From Ignavibacteria bacterium UBA2360 (GTDB taxonomy: Bacteria; Bacteroidota; Ignavibacteria; Tepidaquicellales; OLB5): a DNA stretch of 64,000 bases. Numbering within the stretch: the stretch's first letter is position 1; every line of letters starts with the position of its first letter. Below the pieces are notes generated by a model, which saw only the letters and a program-made list of their open reading frames with translations, was not told the origin of the DNA and did not search any database. Shown here in pieces: positions 51,682 through 60,687 of this stretch. The stretch lies in the NCBI GenBank assembly GCA_002344125.1, contig DDTQ01000011.1:948923-1012922 (forward strand). The letters are read 5' to 3'. Position numbers and translations under genes: made by a program.

Positions 51682-52701
51682 TTGCAGGATAATATACCGA
51701 ATTACGGAAGTACTTTACATCATGGGAATACACCCGGCGCCCCCGGTTACTCTTTTAAACCCGCCAAAAAAAGAGCCATCGGCCCCTGGTTATATATCAT
51801 AATGTTCATTGCCACCTGTATTACAACAACAATGGGCGGCGTTTACTGGCTCGGGAAAGATCCCTACGATGTAAGTAATTTCCATCTCGGCATTACTTAT
51901 GCTGCACTGGTTATTTTGTTCCTCTCATTTCATGAATTTGGACATTACTTCGCTGCAAAGTATCATAAAATCGATACAACTCTGCCGTTTTATATACCAA
52001 TGCCCGATATGCTTAACCCGTTCGGAACTATGGGAGCAGTAATCAGGATCCGCGATCCCATTAAAACCAAAAAGGCGCTGTTTGATATTGGTATTGCAGG
52101 ACCCATCGCGGGATTTGTTGTTGCAGTTGCTTCCATAATTTACGGGTTGCTTACATTGCCTTCAATTGATTACCTGTATGCAATTCACCCGGAATATGTT
52201 TCAGGCGGGTTACCGCCCGTTACGGGATTGACTTTTTCCAATACCCTCATCTATTCTTTGCTAAAATTTGTTTTGCCGCTGCCGCAAAATGCTTTTATAC
52301 CGCCAATGAATGAAATTTATCATTACCCGTTCCTTTGTGCCGGCTGGTTCGGCTTGTTTGTTACTTCACTTAACTTGATGCCTATCGGACAGCTTGATGG
52401 CGGGCATATTACATATGCTTTGCTTGGTAATAAACATAAAATTGTGACCAGGATATTCTTTGGGGTGCTTGTGCTGATGTCAGTTATCGGAATTCTGAAT
52501 TATGCTGAAATTATTAATTATCCTGATCTCGGGTCCCCAATGTGGGTCATTTGGGTCGTTTTACTGTTTTTTGTGATCAAGATAGACCACCCGCCAATTT
52601 ATGATCAGGGTGAGCTTGGCTTGGGCAGAAAACTGCTGGGAGTCTTCGCCTTTATAATGTTCATAAGCTCATTTACTCCGGCGCCTATTAAAGATTTTTG
52701 A
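51682..52701 (+). CDS. Site-2 protease family zinc metalloprotease (M50)
   Basis: A 339-aa integral membrane protein with 'LSFHEFGHYFAAKYHKID' (HExxH, H84 and H88), 'MGAVIRIRDPIKTKKALFDIGIAGPIAGFVV', and the second site 'NLMPIGQLDGGH' (LDG Asp). This is the S2P/M50 core. The only start in frame before the first membrane helix is TTG at 51682; alternatives are much further in. It could release the ECF sigma by cleaving its membrane partner, but no site-1 protease is nearby. Confidence 0.88.
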   Translation: MQDNIPNYGSTLHHGNTPGAPGYSFKPAKKRAIGPWLYIIMFIATCITTTMGGVYWLGKDPYDVSNFHLGITYAALVILFLSFHEFGHYFAAKYHKIDTTLPFYIPMPDMLNPFGTMGAVIRIRDPIKTKKALFDIGIAGPIAGFVVAVASIIYGLLTLPSIDYLYAIHPEYVSGGLPPVTGLTFSNTLIYSLLKFVLPLPQNAFIPPMNEIYHYPFLCAGWFGLFVTSLNLMPIGQLDGGHITYALLGNKHKIVTRIFFGVLVLMSVIGILNYAEIINYPDLGSPMWVIWVVLLFFVIKIDHPPIYDQGELGLGRKLLGVFAFIMFISSFTPAPIKDF

Positions 52702-53211
52702 CTACTTCTCAGCCGATTCTATTAGTTTCATGTTCTCTGAATTAAGGAACCATTCAAAATTTCCTTCCGCAGTTGAAGGATCAAATTTAACCTTGCATAC
52801 GCTTGCATTCTTGAAGTTTAATTGAAGGTCCTTTATAGGGTTATCTTTTATTAGGTTCAGTGAATATGAATTCACATCAGGGGCATGGCCGAAAATTGCA
52901 ATGCTGTTGTTATGTGAATACCTTTTGATAAGCTGTAAAAACCTGTTATATGTGCTGCCGCCAATCAGCTCAATTGCTGTTTTAATTTCCTCATCATATT
53001 TCATCACTGAAGCGAACACTTCCGCGGTTTGCACTGCGCGAACGAGCGGACTTGATAAGATGCAGTCAAACTTTATCTTCATATCCTTAAGTCTCTGGGC
53101 AACTATTCTGCAGTGATTCCTTCCGTGTATCGTCAGGTAACGGAAACTCTCCTCAACAATTTCACTGTCAAGGTCAGCTGCTACACCGTGTCTTATTATG
53201 TAAATATCCAT
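52702..53211 (-). CDS. sixA: SixA-type histidine phosphatase
   Basis: A 169-aa protein: 'IYIIRHGVAADLDSE' (RHG, H8), 'ILSSPLVRAVQTAEVF' and 'AIFGHAPDVNSYSLNL' (second His). SixA dephosphorylates phosphohistidine in phosphorelay proteins. It starts directly after the mtaB stop, so the two are co-transcribed. Confidence 0.88.
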   Translation of the reverse strand: MDIYIIRHGVAADLDSEIVEESFRYLTIHGRNHCRIVAQRLKDMKIKFDCILSSPLVRAVQTAEVFASVMKYDEEIKTAIELIGGSTYNRFLQLIKRYSHNNSIAIFGHAPDVNSYSLNLIKDNPIKDLQLNFKNASVCKVKFDPSTAEGNFEWFLNSENMKLIESAEK

Positions 53212-54519
53212 TTATAGAATTTTCCCTTCGGCAAACCGGTAAGTATCTGCACCGCTAATTTCAAACTCCATGATACTGTTTTCTAATTCAGGCTTATGCG
53301 GTGCCCTGACTTTGATGTAATTATCTGTGAATCCATAAATGTGATCATCTTCCTTGGCTGTCTCAAAAAGTACTTTTTGCTGAATTCCCGTATTTCGGGC
53401 ATAAAACTGCATTTTTTTCTTGTTTGAAAGCTCTCTTAATATCCTGCTTCTTTCTTTTCTATCCTTCATTTCAACCCGGCCCGGCAGTGTTACTGCATAT
53501 GTATTCCTGCGTTCTGAATATGTAAAAACATGCAGGTAGCTTACCTGCAGTTCCTCAAGAAACCTGAATGTGTTCCAAAAACGCTCGTCAGTTTCACCCG
53601 GGAAACCAATAATTACATCAACTCCAATACCTAGTTGCGGAATCTTATTGTTGAGCTTGTGAATTAATCCTGCATAAAAATCCCTGTTGTATCTTCTTCT
53701 CATCAGTTTCAGAGTTTCCGGATCGCCGCTCTGAAGCGGTATATGAAAATGATTACAGAAACTATCTGAAGCGCTTACAAGTTCGATGATCTCATCTGTC
53801 AAAAGGTTTGGTTCTATTGAGCTTATTCTTATTCTTGGGATATTCAGCTTTTCCAGTTCATACAAAATATCAATGAGCTTATTGATTTTCGGTGAACCAT
53901 TCTGATAGGTATAATCACCTGTATTAACACCTGTGAGTACAATTTCTTTGTAACCAAGATCTAATATTTTTTTTGCGTTTTCAATCACAGTGTTCAGGGG
54001 CAGGCTTCTGGACTTTCCACGGGCAAGCGGTATTGTGCAAAAGGAGCAATTGTAATCACAACCATCCTGAATTTTCAGGAAAGCGCGTGTTCTGGATTCA
54101 ACATCGCTTGAATAAGCGTAATCAAGATTTGTGATCTCCTCTGCAGGAGATGTGAATACACACGAGAGTTCTTTCTTTTCAAAACCGTTCACATAATCAA
54201 ACAACCTGAATTTTTCATTGGCACCCAGAACTAGATCCACTCCATGTATTTCGGCAATTTCATTTGGCTGAAGCTGCGCGTAACAACCTGTCACTATAAT
54301 GTAAGTTTCCGGATTTCTGCTGAGAACGCTTCTTATAATCTGCCTGCATTCTTTATCCGCGTTATCGGTAACGCTGCAGGTGTTCAGCACAAAAATGTCG
54401 GAAGCTTCGCCGTATTCCTTCAGGTTAAAACCGTTTGAGTGGAATTTACCCGCTAACGTAGATGTTTCTGAGTAGTTTAGCTTACAGCCCAATGTATGTA
54501 ATGATACAGATTTGCCCAT
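53212..54519 (-). CDS. mtaB: tRNA threonylcarbamoyladenosine methylthiotransferase MtaB
   Basis: A 435-aa radical SAM enzyme. 'SLHTLGCKLNYSET' has the first cluster Cys (C12); 'VLNTCSVTDNADKE' and 'IVTGCYAQ' complete the auxiliary cluster. The radical SAM motif is 'QDGCDYNCSFCTIPLARGKSRS', and a C-terminal TRAM-like domain follows. It adds the 2-methylthio group to t6A37 of tRNAs. A TAACTTTG box ends 5 bp before the start codon, so the transcript may be leaderless. Confidence 0.94.
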   Translation of the reverse strand: MGKSVSLHTLGCKLNYSETSTLAGKFHSNGFNLKEYGEASDIFVLNTCSVTDNADKECRQIIRSVLSRNPETYIIVTGCYAQLQPNEIAEIHGVDLVLGANEKFRLFDYVNGFEKKELSCVFTSPAEEITNLDYAYSSDVESRTRAFLKIQDGCDYNCSFCTIPLARGKSRSLPLNTVIENAKKILDLGYKEIVLTGVNTGDYTYQNGSPKINKLIDILYELEKLNIPRIRISSIEPNLLTDEIIELVSASDSFCNHFHIPLQSGDPETLKLMRRRYNRDFYAGLIHKLNNKIPQLGIGVDVIIGFPGETDERFWNTFRFLEELQVSYLHVFTYSERRNTYAVTLPGRVEMKDRKERSRILRELSNKKKMQFYARNTGIQQKVLFETAKEDDHIYGFTDNYIKVRAPHKPELENSIMEFEISGADTYRFAEGKIL

Positions 54520-54634
54520 TATACAAAGTTACAAACAAATTGCTGCATTTATAATGGAATTTTATTGACAGTATTACTTATTATAGTGTATATTGCGTTA
54601 AACCAATGTATTTCCTGAAAAAAAACCGCTAAAA

Positions 54635-56629
54635 ATGAAAATACTTGTATTTGTTTTCCTGTTTGCTGTTAATGGAATTACCTCCATTTTCCCTCAATAC
54701 TCCGTTGAATCACCTGATGGGAACATCAAGATGAGTTTCCGTTTGAATTCTGATTTGGAGCCGCAATACAGCATAACATACAGGTCTCTGAATTTCCTCA
54801 AATGGTCAAACCTTGGTTTAAATTTTAAAGGATCAGGTCAACTTAATAGCGGGTTCAATATTATTGGGGTAGAAAACAATTCCATTGACGAAACTTTCCG
54901 AATTTATTCCGGAAAATCTGCTTATTCCAGAAATTACTGCAATGAAATAAAAGTATCGCTTGAAGAAAAAAACTCGCCAAACAGAAAACTTGATATCTAC
55001 TTAAGAGCCTATAACGATGGAGCCGCCCTTAGGTACGGATTTCCTGAACAGAACAATATGAATCAGTTCATTATTTCCACTGAAGACACATATTTTAATT
55101 TTGGCGGTAACTATGAATGCTGGGCTATGAAGAAAGACCGCTTCAGGCACAGCTATGAAGGTGAATACAGGGAGTACCGCTTGAGTAATATCGATAATAA
55201 ACCGGGCGACTCCACAAGTTTTTTTCCTTACATAACGCTGCCTTTAACAATGAAAATGAGTGAAGATCTTTATGTATGTGTTTCAGAAGCTAACATTACG
55301 AATTATCCCGGCATGCATCTGGTTAAAACAACAGGAAATACTTTAAGATCAAAACTGGCTCCGGATACTGTTTATAAAGATATTTCTGTCAGAGGAAACA
55401 CTCCATCTTTTAGTCCGTGGCGATTGTTTATCATTGGTGAAAAGGCCGGCGATCTGATTGAGTCAAATCTAATTATGAATTTAAATGACCCTAACAAAAT
55501 ACCCGATGCGGAAAGCTGGATAAAACCCGGAAAATCAACATGGAGCTGGTGGGCCGAAGACCGCGGTTTTTCACCTGATTTTGGGTACCAAATACTTGGA
55601 ACGAAGACAGTAAAATATTATATAGATTTTGCCGCGGCAAACAATTTTCAGTATGTAACCCTTGATGGCGGCTGGTACGGATGGTTTGATGCAACCAAAG
55701 ATGACGCTGTTCACGATATTACAAAATCACTCCCTGAACTTGACCTGCCTGAAGTTACACGGTATGCTGCTTCAAAGGGAATTGGCATTATACTCTGGGT
55801 TGTATGGTACGAACTTGAAAGACAAATGACGGAGGCAATGGATTATTACCGGTCTTTGGGAATAAAAGGGATTAAGGTAGATTTTATGGATAGGGATGAC
55901 CAGTATATGACGGATTTTTACAAACGGACCGCAGAAGAATGCGCAGCAAGAAAAATGATCGTTACTTTTCATGGAGCATACAAGCCGGATGGTTTAAGCA
56001 GAACGTATCCTAATATTTTGACCTATGAAGGTGTTTTGGGAAATGAGAATGCAAGATGGATAACAGGCTTTCCTCACCCAAAACATAACGTAACATTAGC
56101 TTTTACACGTATGGTAGCCGGACCAATGGATTATACACCGGGTTCTTTCACAAACGTACCTGAAGAAAAATTCCAAGGCAGGTGGCGGCACCCGATGACT
56201 AAAGGAACGCGCTCTCAGCAGCTTGCAATGCCAATTGTGTATGAAACCGGAATTCAATCTCTTTGTGAATCTCCAAAAATTTATGAGCAGTTTCCGGAAT
56301 TTGAAGTTTACCGCCAGCTGCCAGGTACCTGGGACTCCACTTTAGTTATTGATGGCAAAATAGGGGAATATATCATAATAGCAAGAAAGTCTGAAGATAA
56401 ATGGTTTATTGGGGGAATGACAAATTCTCAATCAAGAGATGTGAAGTTCAGTCTCAATTTCCTTGGGAACAGCAGGTATGATGCAATAATATATTCAGAT
56501 GCCTCTGACGGCGATGTCAATCCGGAAAAGGTGATAACAACCAAGATCAATACAGGCCCGGGTAATAAATTCGCCATTAAAATGGCAAAAGGCGGGGGTT
56601 TTGCCGTCATTCTTACAAAATCGCGATAA
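54635..56629 (+). CDS. Secreted GH97 family glycoside hydrolase
   Basis: A 664-aa exported protein (signal peptide to 'IFPQYSVE') with the GH97 core: an N-terminal beta-sandwich ('SPDGNIKMSFRL', 'YNDGAALRYGFPE'), the (beta/alpha)8 barrel ('GKSTWSWWAEDRGFSP', 'YVTLDGGWYGWFD', 'GIKGIKVDFMDRDDQ', 'IVTFHGAYKPDGLSRTYPNILTYEGVLGNE'), and a C-terminal beta domain. An Asp in 'KVDFMD' fits retaining alpha-galactosidase-type members, whereas SusB-type inverting enzymes use Glu. It is monocistronic and degrades alpha-galactosidic or alpha-glucosidic glycans in the periplasm or outside. Confidence 0.9.
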   Translation: MKILVFVFLFAVNGITSIFPQYSVESPDGNIKMSFRLNSDLEPQYSITYRSLNFLKWSNLGLNFKGSGQLNSGFNIIGVENNSIDETFRIYSGKSAYSRNYCNEIKVSLEEKNSPNRKLDIYLRAYNDGAALRYGFPEQNNMNQFIISTEDTYFNFGGNYECWAMKKDRFRHSYEGEYREYRLSNIDNKPGDSTSFFPYITLPLTMKMSEDLYVCVSEANITNYPGMHLVKTTGNTLRSKLAPDTVYKDISVRGNTPSFSPWRLFIIGEKAGDLIESNLIMNLNDPNKIPDAESWIKPGKSTWSWWAEDRGFSPDFGYQILGTKTVKYYIDFAAANNFQYVTLDGGWYGWFDATKDDAVHDITKSLPELDLPEVTRYAASKGIGIILWVVWYELERQMTEAMDYYRSLGIKGIKVDFMDRDDQYMTDFYKRTAEECAARKMIVTFHGAYKPDGLSRTYPNILTYEGVLGNENARWITGFPHPKHNVTLAFTRMVAGPMDYTPGSFTNVPEEKFQGRWRHPMTKGTRSQQLAMPIVYETGIQSLCESPKIYEQFPEFEVYRQLPGTWDSTLVIDGKIGEYIIIARKSEDKWFIGGMTNSQSRDVKFSLNFLGNSRYDAIIYSDASDGDVNPEKVITTKINTGPGNKFAIKMAKGGGFAVILTKSR

Positions 56630-56647
56630 TGCAACTCCTGGTAACTT

Positions 56648-58120
56648 CTAAACCAACCGTGAATTCACCCATTTTAGCAGGTCAAAGTATTCAAATGCGT
56701 TTTTTTCGTATTTGTCATTCCGCAGCCTGTTCAATTTCTTGCTTAAAGTTCTGAAGTTGAAATTCAGATCGTCATCCGTTTTGACTTTCTGCAGCTTGCG
56801 GATAAATTCTATGATAAGCTGCTCAGTTTTGAATAACTTTTCGTGTTTGCACAAATATCGATATGTCCTGACAAGTAAATGTCTTAAGAGTTCATAATTC
56901 TTTAGCTCAAAGTGTATTACCAAATTAAGTACCTGTATGTAACTTTCGTAGTCAGATCTTTTTGAAAGCAGCGGGTGACTTAATAAATTGTTTGCCGCAA
57001 TTAAAGCCTTGCTGAAATTTTTCTCCTCAATTCTGCAAATTGTAATGTGATACAATATTGATAGCTCAGTATCGATCTGCAGTTTATCTTTGTATTTCAT
57101 CAGAATTCCTTCAAGTCTCGGTATCAGCTTAACTGCTTTATCGATCTCACCCTTTTTAAGATGTATCCTCAAATACAGATATTCCCTGAAGATTTCAAAG
57201 TCCTCTAAACTGAATTTCTCATTTTTTACCTCGCTGTATAGCTTATCCAGATAAGATTCAGCTTCATTGGTCCTGTTCAGTGCCAGGCAGCATTCGGTTA
57301 ACGCATATAAGATATTTATAGGATAGTTAAGTATGTAATCTTTGAATGGATGCGGATTAGAGGTAACAATTTCGTATCTTTTCTTCAGGGCCGAGTGTTT
57401 TATTTCATTATCTGCCTTCATTCCAGAGGAAATTTCTTGTACCCTGTAGTATGCCTCCATGGCTCTTGTACTATCAGCATTTTTTATATCAGACATAATG
57501 CCTGCAGCTGTAATTCTTTCAAGTTCTTCGGTTTGGGATTCATCCCTGCTTAATCCGAAATATCTGAAATTGTTAAGAAGCATACTTGCGGTTCTGCCGT
57601 ATTCAAAAATTCTCATCATCTTGCCGGCTGCATCTTTGGCTTCGGTGAGAATTTCATCAGCTTTGATCTTTTGCAGCAGCCTTTTTGGAATAATAATTCT
57701 TTCCATATCAAGTATCTGCAGCAGGTATCCGAATTTTTCATGCCTGTAGGCAAATTTCTTCGCCCGTGCCAGTGCTCTGAAATATCTCTGATACATTGCC
57801 TTATTAAATAGGATCCAGCATTCCGCTATCATAGCGTGCATCTTGCCGTCCGCAGTAGAAGTATGACTGTAATTAGTAAGTGATCTGATAAGTAAAGTGT
57901 ATAAATGATTTTTGTTGTATGCGAAGTTTTTTATGAAACGTTTTCCTTTATGCTTCTCTTTAAATAACTTTTCATTATAAGTGCTTTCCTTCGAAAGTTG
58001 AGTAAATAACTCAATGTATGTCTTGTTTCCCTTTTGAAGTTCTGAATTAAGTTTAAAATATCTTCGTTCATTCTTGTCCATACTCTTAATAAGGATAAAT
58101 AAGTCACTATTTAGCGTCAT
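56648..58120 (-). CDS. Paralog family of about 480 aa, copy 5, divergent member
   Basis: From the ATG at 58120 the protein is 490 aa (a TTG at 58129 would add three residues). The N-terminus 'IKSMDKNERRYFKLNSELQ' replaces SPFFN; 'FIKNFAYNKNHLYTLLIRSLTNY' keeps the basic helix. Overall length, helical content and position (divergent, beside a T9SS gene) match the other copies, and its direct repeat uses the same 76-bp spacing. Membership by sequence alone is weaker than for copies 1-4. Confidence 0.65.
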   Translation of the reverse strand: MTLNSDLFILIKSMDKNERRYFKLNSELQKGNKTYIELFTQLSKESTYNEKLFKEKHKGKRFIKNFAYNKNHLYTLLIRSLTNYSHTSTADGKMHAMIAECWILFNKAMYQRYFRALARAKKFAYRHEKFGYLLQILDMERIIIPKRLLQKIKADEILTEAKDAAGKMMRIFEYGRTASMLLNNFRYFGLSRDESQTEELERITAAGIMSDIKNADSTRAMEAYYRVQEISSGMKADNEIKHSALKKRYEIVTSNPHPFKDYILNYPINILYALTECCLALNRTNEAESYLDKLYSEVKNEKFSLEDFEIFREYLYLRIHLKKGEIDKAVKLIPRLEGILMKYKDKLQIDTELSILYHITICRIEEKNFSKALIAANNLLSHPLLSKRSDYESYIQVLNLVIHFELKNYELLRHLLVRTYRYLCKHEKLFKTEQLIIEFIRKLQKVKTDDDLNFNFRTLSKKLNRLRNDKYEKNAFEYFDLLKWVNSRLV

Positions 58121-58288
58121 AGAAATCAAATTACTTTATCTTAATTTATTATATTTCCTGCAAAATACCACAAAATAATTTAATTTATGCACCATTGGGA
58201 ATCAAATATTTTTATCTCATTAGGCTTTGTGGCTTAAAATGACAATTTATATATTAAATTGATTCTTTATATAAACCAAAAATCAATT
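58121..58288. promoter_or_regulatory. Divergent control region, module 4: direct repeats and promoter
   Basis: AATCAAATTACTTTATCT (58124-58141) and AATCAAATATTTTTATCT (58200-58217) share 15 of 18 bases, 76 bp apart. A TTTG (58226-58229) and, 20 bp on, TATATTAA (58250) form a degenerate promoter for the plus-strand gene. Confidence 0.5.
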
Positions 58289-60112
58289 ATGAGAAATAAT
58301 TTTAACAGAAACGCCCCTAAAACATTTATTTTCATTTTGGCATTCACATGCCTGCTGTATCCGCCAGGTCATGGTATTTCGCAATCTTTCACAAAAGTCA
58401 CCTCCGGTTCATTTGTTAACGATGGCGGAGCTTCAAGAAGTGTTAACTTTGTGGATTATGATAACGACGGAGATCTTGATCTGTATGTTAGTAATGGCAA
58501 AAGATGGGGGCAGCGCAGCTTCCTTTACAGGAACGATGGCGGGAACTTCAACCGCGTATTTAATACCGGACCCGTAAACGATAGTTTGCCCTTTGACGGA
58601 TCGAGCTGGGCTGATTTCAACAACGACGGCTTGCTTGATTTCTGCACTGTTACATGGTATGATTCCGTCAGCGTTCTTTATAAAAATGATGGCGGTGGTA
58701 ATTTCACTTTCCTCGGCAGTTCTCCGGTTGTGACTAACCGCGGCTTTTCTGAAACATGCAGCTGGGGCGATTATGACAGCGACGGGCTGCTTGATCTTAT
58801 AGTTACCAACAGCAGGTCAAATAATTCACGAAACCGGCTGTATAAAAATACCGGCAGCGGAAATTTTGTTAGTGTTGATTCCGGTGCCGTTTACAACAGC
58901 ATTGGACTTCTTTCAAGAGGGGTCAACTGGGTTGATATTGATAATGATAGAGATCTTGATATATTCATTGCAAATGAATCAGGCGCTGTGAATTACATGT
59001 ACAAGAATAACGGCGCGGGATACTTTACCGGCATAACCGGCGTGCCGCCAACTACAAGCGGCGGCGTATCATGGAGCTCCAGCTGGGGTGACTATGATAA
59101 TGATGGCGATCTGGATCTGTTTGTTGCTAATAATGAAAATCAAAAGAACTTTCTTTTCAGAAATGAAGGTAATTTCGGTTTCACGCAGATTCTTAATGAC
59201 CCTATTGTAAATGAAAACGGATATTTCGCATCTTCAGGATGGGGTGATTACGATAATGACGGAGATCTTGATATGTTTGTTACCCAGGCATACGGACCCG
59301 CTAACGTGCCTCTGGTAAATTGCCTGTATAAAAATCTGCTAGTAGAATCAGGCACCCCGTCATTTGAGAAGATCACAGACGGGGAAATAGTGAATGATCT
59401 GGGATACTCTTTCGGTTTTGCCTGGGCTGACTGGGATGCAGATGGCGATCTGGACCTGTTTACAGCTAATACATATGGCGAAAATCAGAATAATTATGCT
59501 TATTTGAATAATGGCAACGCAAACAAATGGATCATCATAAAATTAGCGGGTGCTAATGCAACTAATATCTCTCCTATATCGTCTAAAGTTAAAGTAAGGG
59601 CAATTCTAAGCGGTAATCCGGTTTGGCTGATAAGAACAGTTGACGGGCAATCCGGGTATTGCGGGCAGAACATGGACCTGCATTTCGGTCTTGGCAATAC
59701 GCCTGTAATAGATAGCATTGTTGTTGAATGGTCCTCCGGTATGACTGAAACCTATACCGGCGTACAGGTGAATCAAATAATACGCATCGTTCAGGGGTCA
59801 GGTATTATTGGCATTGAAAACAACGGAACTGAGCTTCCCGAAGGTTTTAACCTGGAGCAAAATTATCCAAATCCGTTTAATCCTGAAACAACTATTAAGT
59901 TTTCTATCCCTAACGCCATGGGCCAGAAAAATATCAGCCTTAAGATCTACGATGTTAACGGCAAGGAGGTTACAAATCTTGCTGAAGGCAAATTCAGTCC
60001 GGGCGAATATGAAATCAAGTGGATGGCCGGAAATAACCCCAGTGGCGTATATTTCTACAAGCTCAATAGTGCCAATTTATCTATAACTAAAAAAATGATC
60101 CTGATCAAGTAA
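58289..60112 (+). CDS. T9SS-secreted FG-GAP/VCBS protein with ASPIC/UnbV domain
   Basis: The ATG at 58289 gives a signal peptide (FIFILAFTCLLYPPGHG). The frame could start ten codons earlier at TTG. Six or more FG-GAP/VCBS repeats (about 40-420) each have a calcium loop 'D(Y/F)DNDGDLDL'. An ASPIC/UnbV domain follows ('VWLIRTVDGQSGYCGQNMDLHFGLGN', 'VEWSSG'), then the Por sorting domain 'LEQNYPNPFNPETTIKFSIP' and 'GVYFYKLNSANLSITKKMILIK'. The family is found on surface proteins of FCB bacteria; ligand unknown. Confidence 0.88.
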   Translation: MRNNFNRNAPKTFIFILAFTCLLYPPGHGISQSFTKVTSGSFVNDGGASRSVNFVDYDNDGDLDLYVSNGKRWGQRSFLYRNDGGNFNRVFNTGPVNDSLPFDGSSWADFNNDGLLDFCTVTWYDSVSVLYKNDGGGNFTFLGSSPVVTNRGFSETCSWGDYDSDGLLDLIVTNSRSNNSRNRLYKNTGSGNFVSVDSGAVYNSIGLLSRGVNWVDIDNDRDLDIFIANESGAVNYMYKNNGAGYFTGITGVPPTTSGGVSWSSSWGDYDNDGDLDLFVANNENQKNFLFRNEGNFGFTQILNDPIVNENGYFASSGWGDYDNDGDLDMFVTQAYGPANVPLVNCLYKNLLVESGTPSFEKITDGEIVNDLGYSFGFAWADWDADGDLDLFTANTYGENQNNYAYLNNGNANKWIIIKLAGANATNISPISSKVKVRAILSGNPVWLIRTVDGQSGYCGQNMDLHFGLGNTPVIDSIVVEWSSGMTETYTGVQVNQIIRIVQGSGIIGIENNGTELPEGFNLEQNYPNPFNPETTIKFSIPNAMGQKNISLKIYDVNGKEVTNLAEGKFSPGEYEIKWMAGNNPSGVYFYKLNSANLSITKKMILIK

Positions 60113-60687
60113 TGTTTGTAAAATACATAATAACAGAAGATTATGCGCATAAACCCTAACGCTTTGTCGGGAATCTAATAATATACATAAGCAGTTATAT
60201 TGTTTATTATATAAAAATTTATAACTTTGTAGTACTAAATATTAATGGTGCGTTAATATTGTTAAAATGAAGCGGTATTCATTGTTGTTTTAAGCTTTCC
60301 TTAGTCACACAATGGATATTCGGGAGTCTAACATACAATAGATGTTCAGCGTATCATTAATTTAAGGAATTCGTTCTATTGAAGTAAACCTTTTTAAAAA
60401 CAGAAGCATCAAAAGATAAATTCAGTTTGGTTAAACAAACTCAGAATTTCTCCTTCTGGAAAAGAATGAAAGAGCAGTGCGATTGGGCGACGCTTGTTTT
60501 GAGGGCTCAAGCGTGAAGGCGGCTTAGTTAAAAGTAGGCTGCTGCCTGTCTCTAAAATTATTAACCTGTATTTGACCCATAGGCTATATTTTTTGAGACA
60601 GGCATCGCACAAGCTCTTTTATATCTCCTTCGTATAAAAAGCAATTTTCAATAAACGATATATTTAAAAAAGATTTAAATTAAATTG
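60113..60687 (+). promoter_or_regulatory. 575-bp intergenic region with a promoter and hairpins
   Basis: TAACTTTG (60222-60229) is a good -7 box. ATTAATG (60241-60247) is complementary to CATTAAT (60355-60361), which precedes TTTAAGGA; this is similar to the leaders in modules 1-3. Hairpins include AGTTTG/CAAACT (60424-60441), ACGCTTG/CAAGCGT (60490-60514) and the perfect pair TGCCTGTCTC (60543-60552) / GAGACAGGCA (60595-60604). No credible open frame in between. Confidence 0.4.

Noticed and set aside
60409..60612. A 67-aa minus-strand frame in the long intergenic region
   Set aside because: It coincides with inverted repeats and has no ribosome binding site or protein-like composition.
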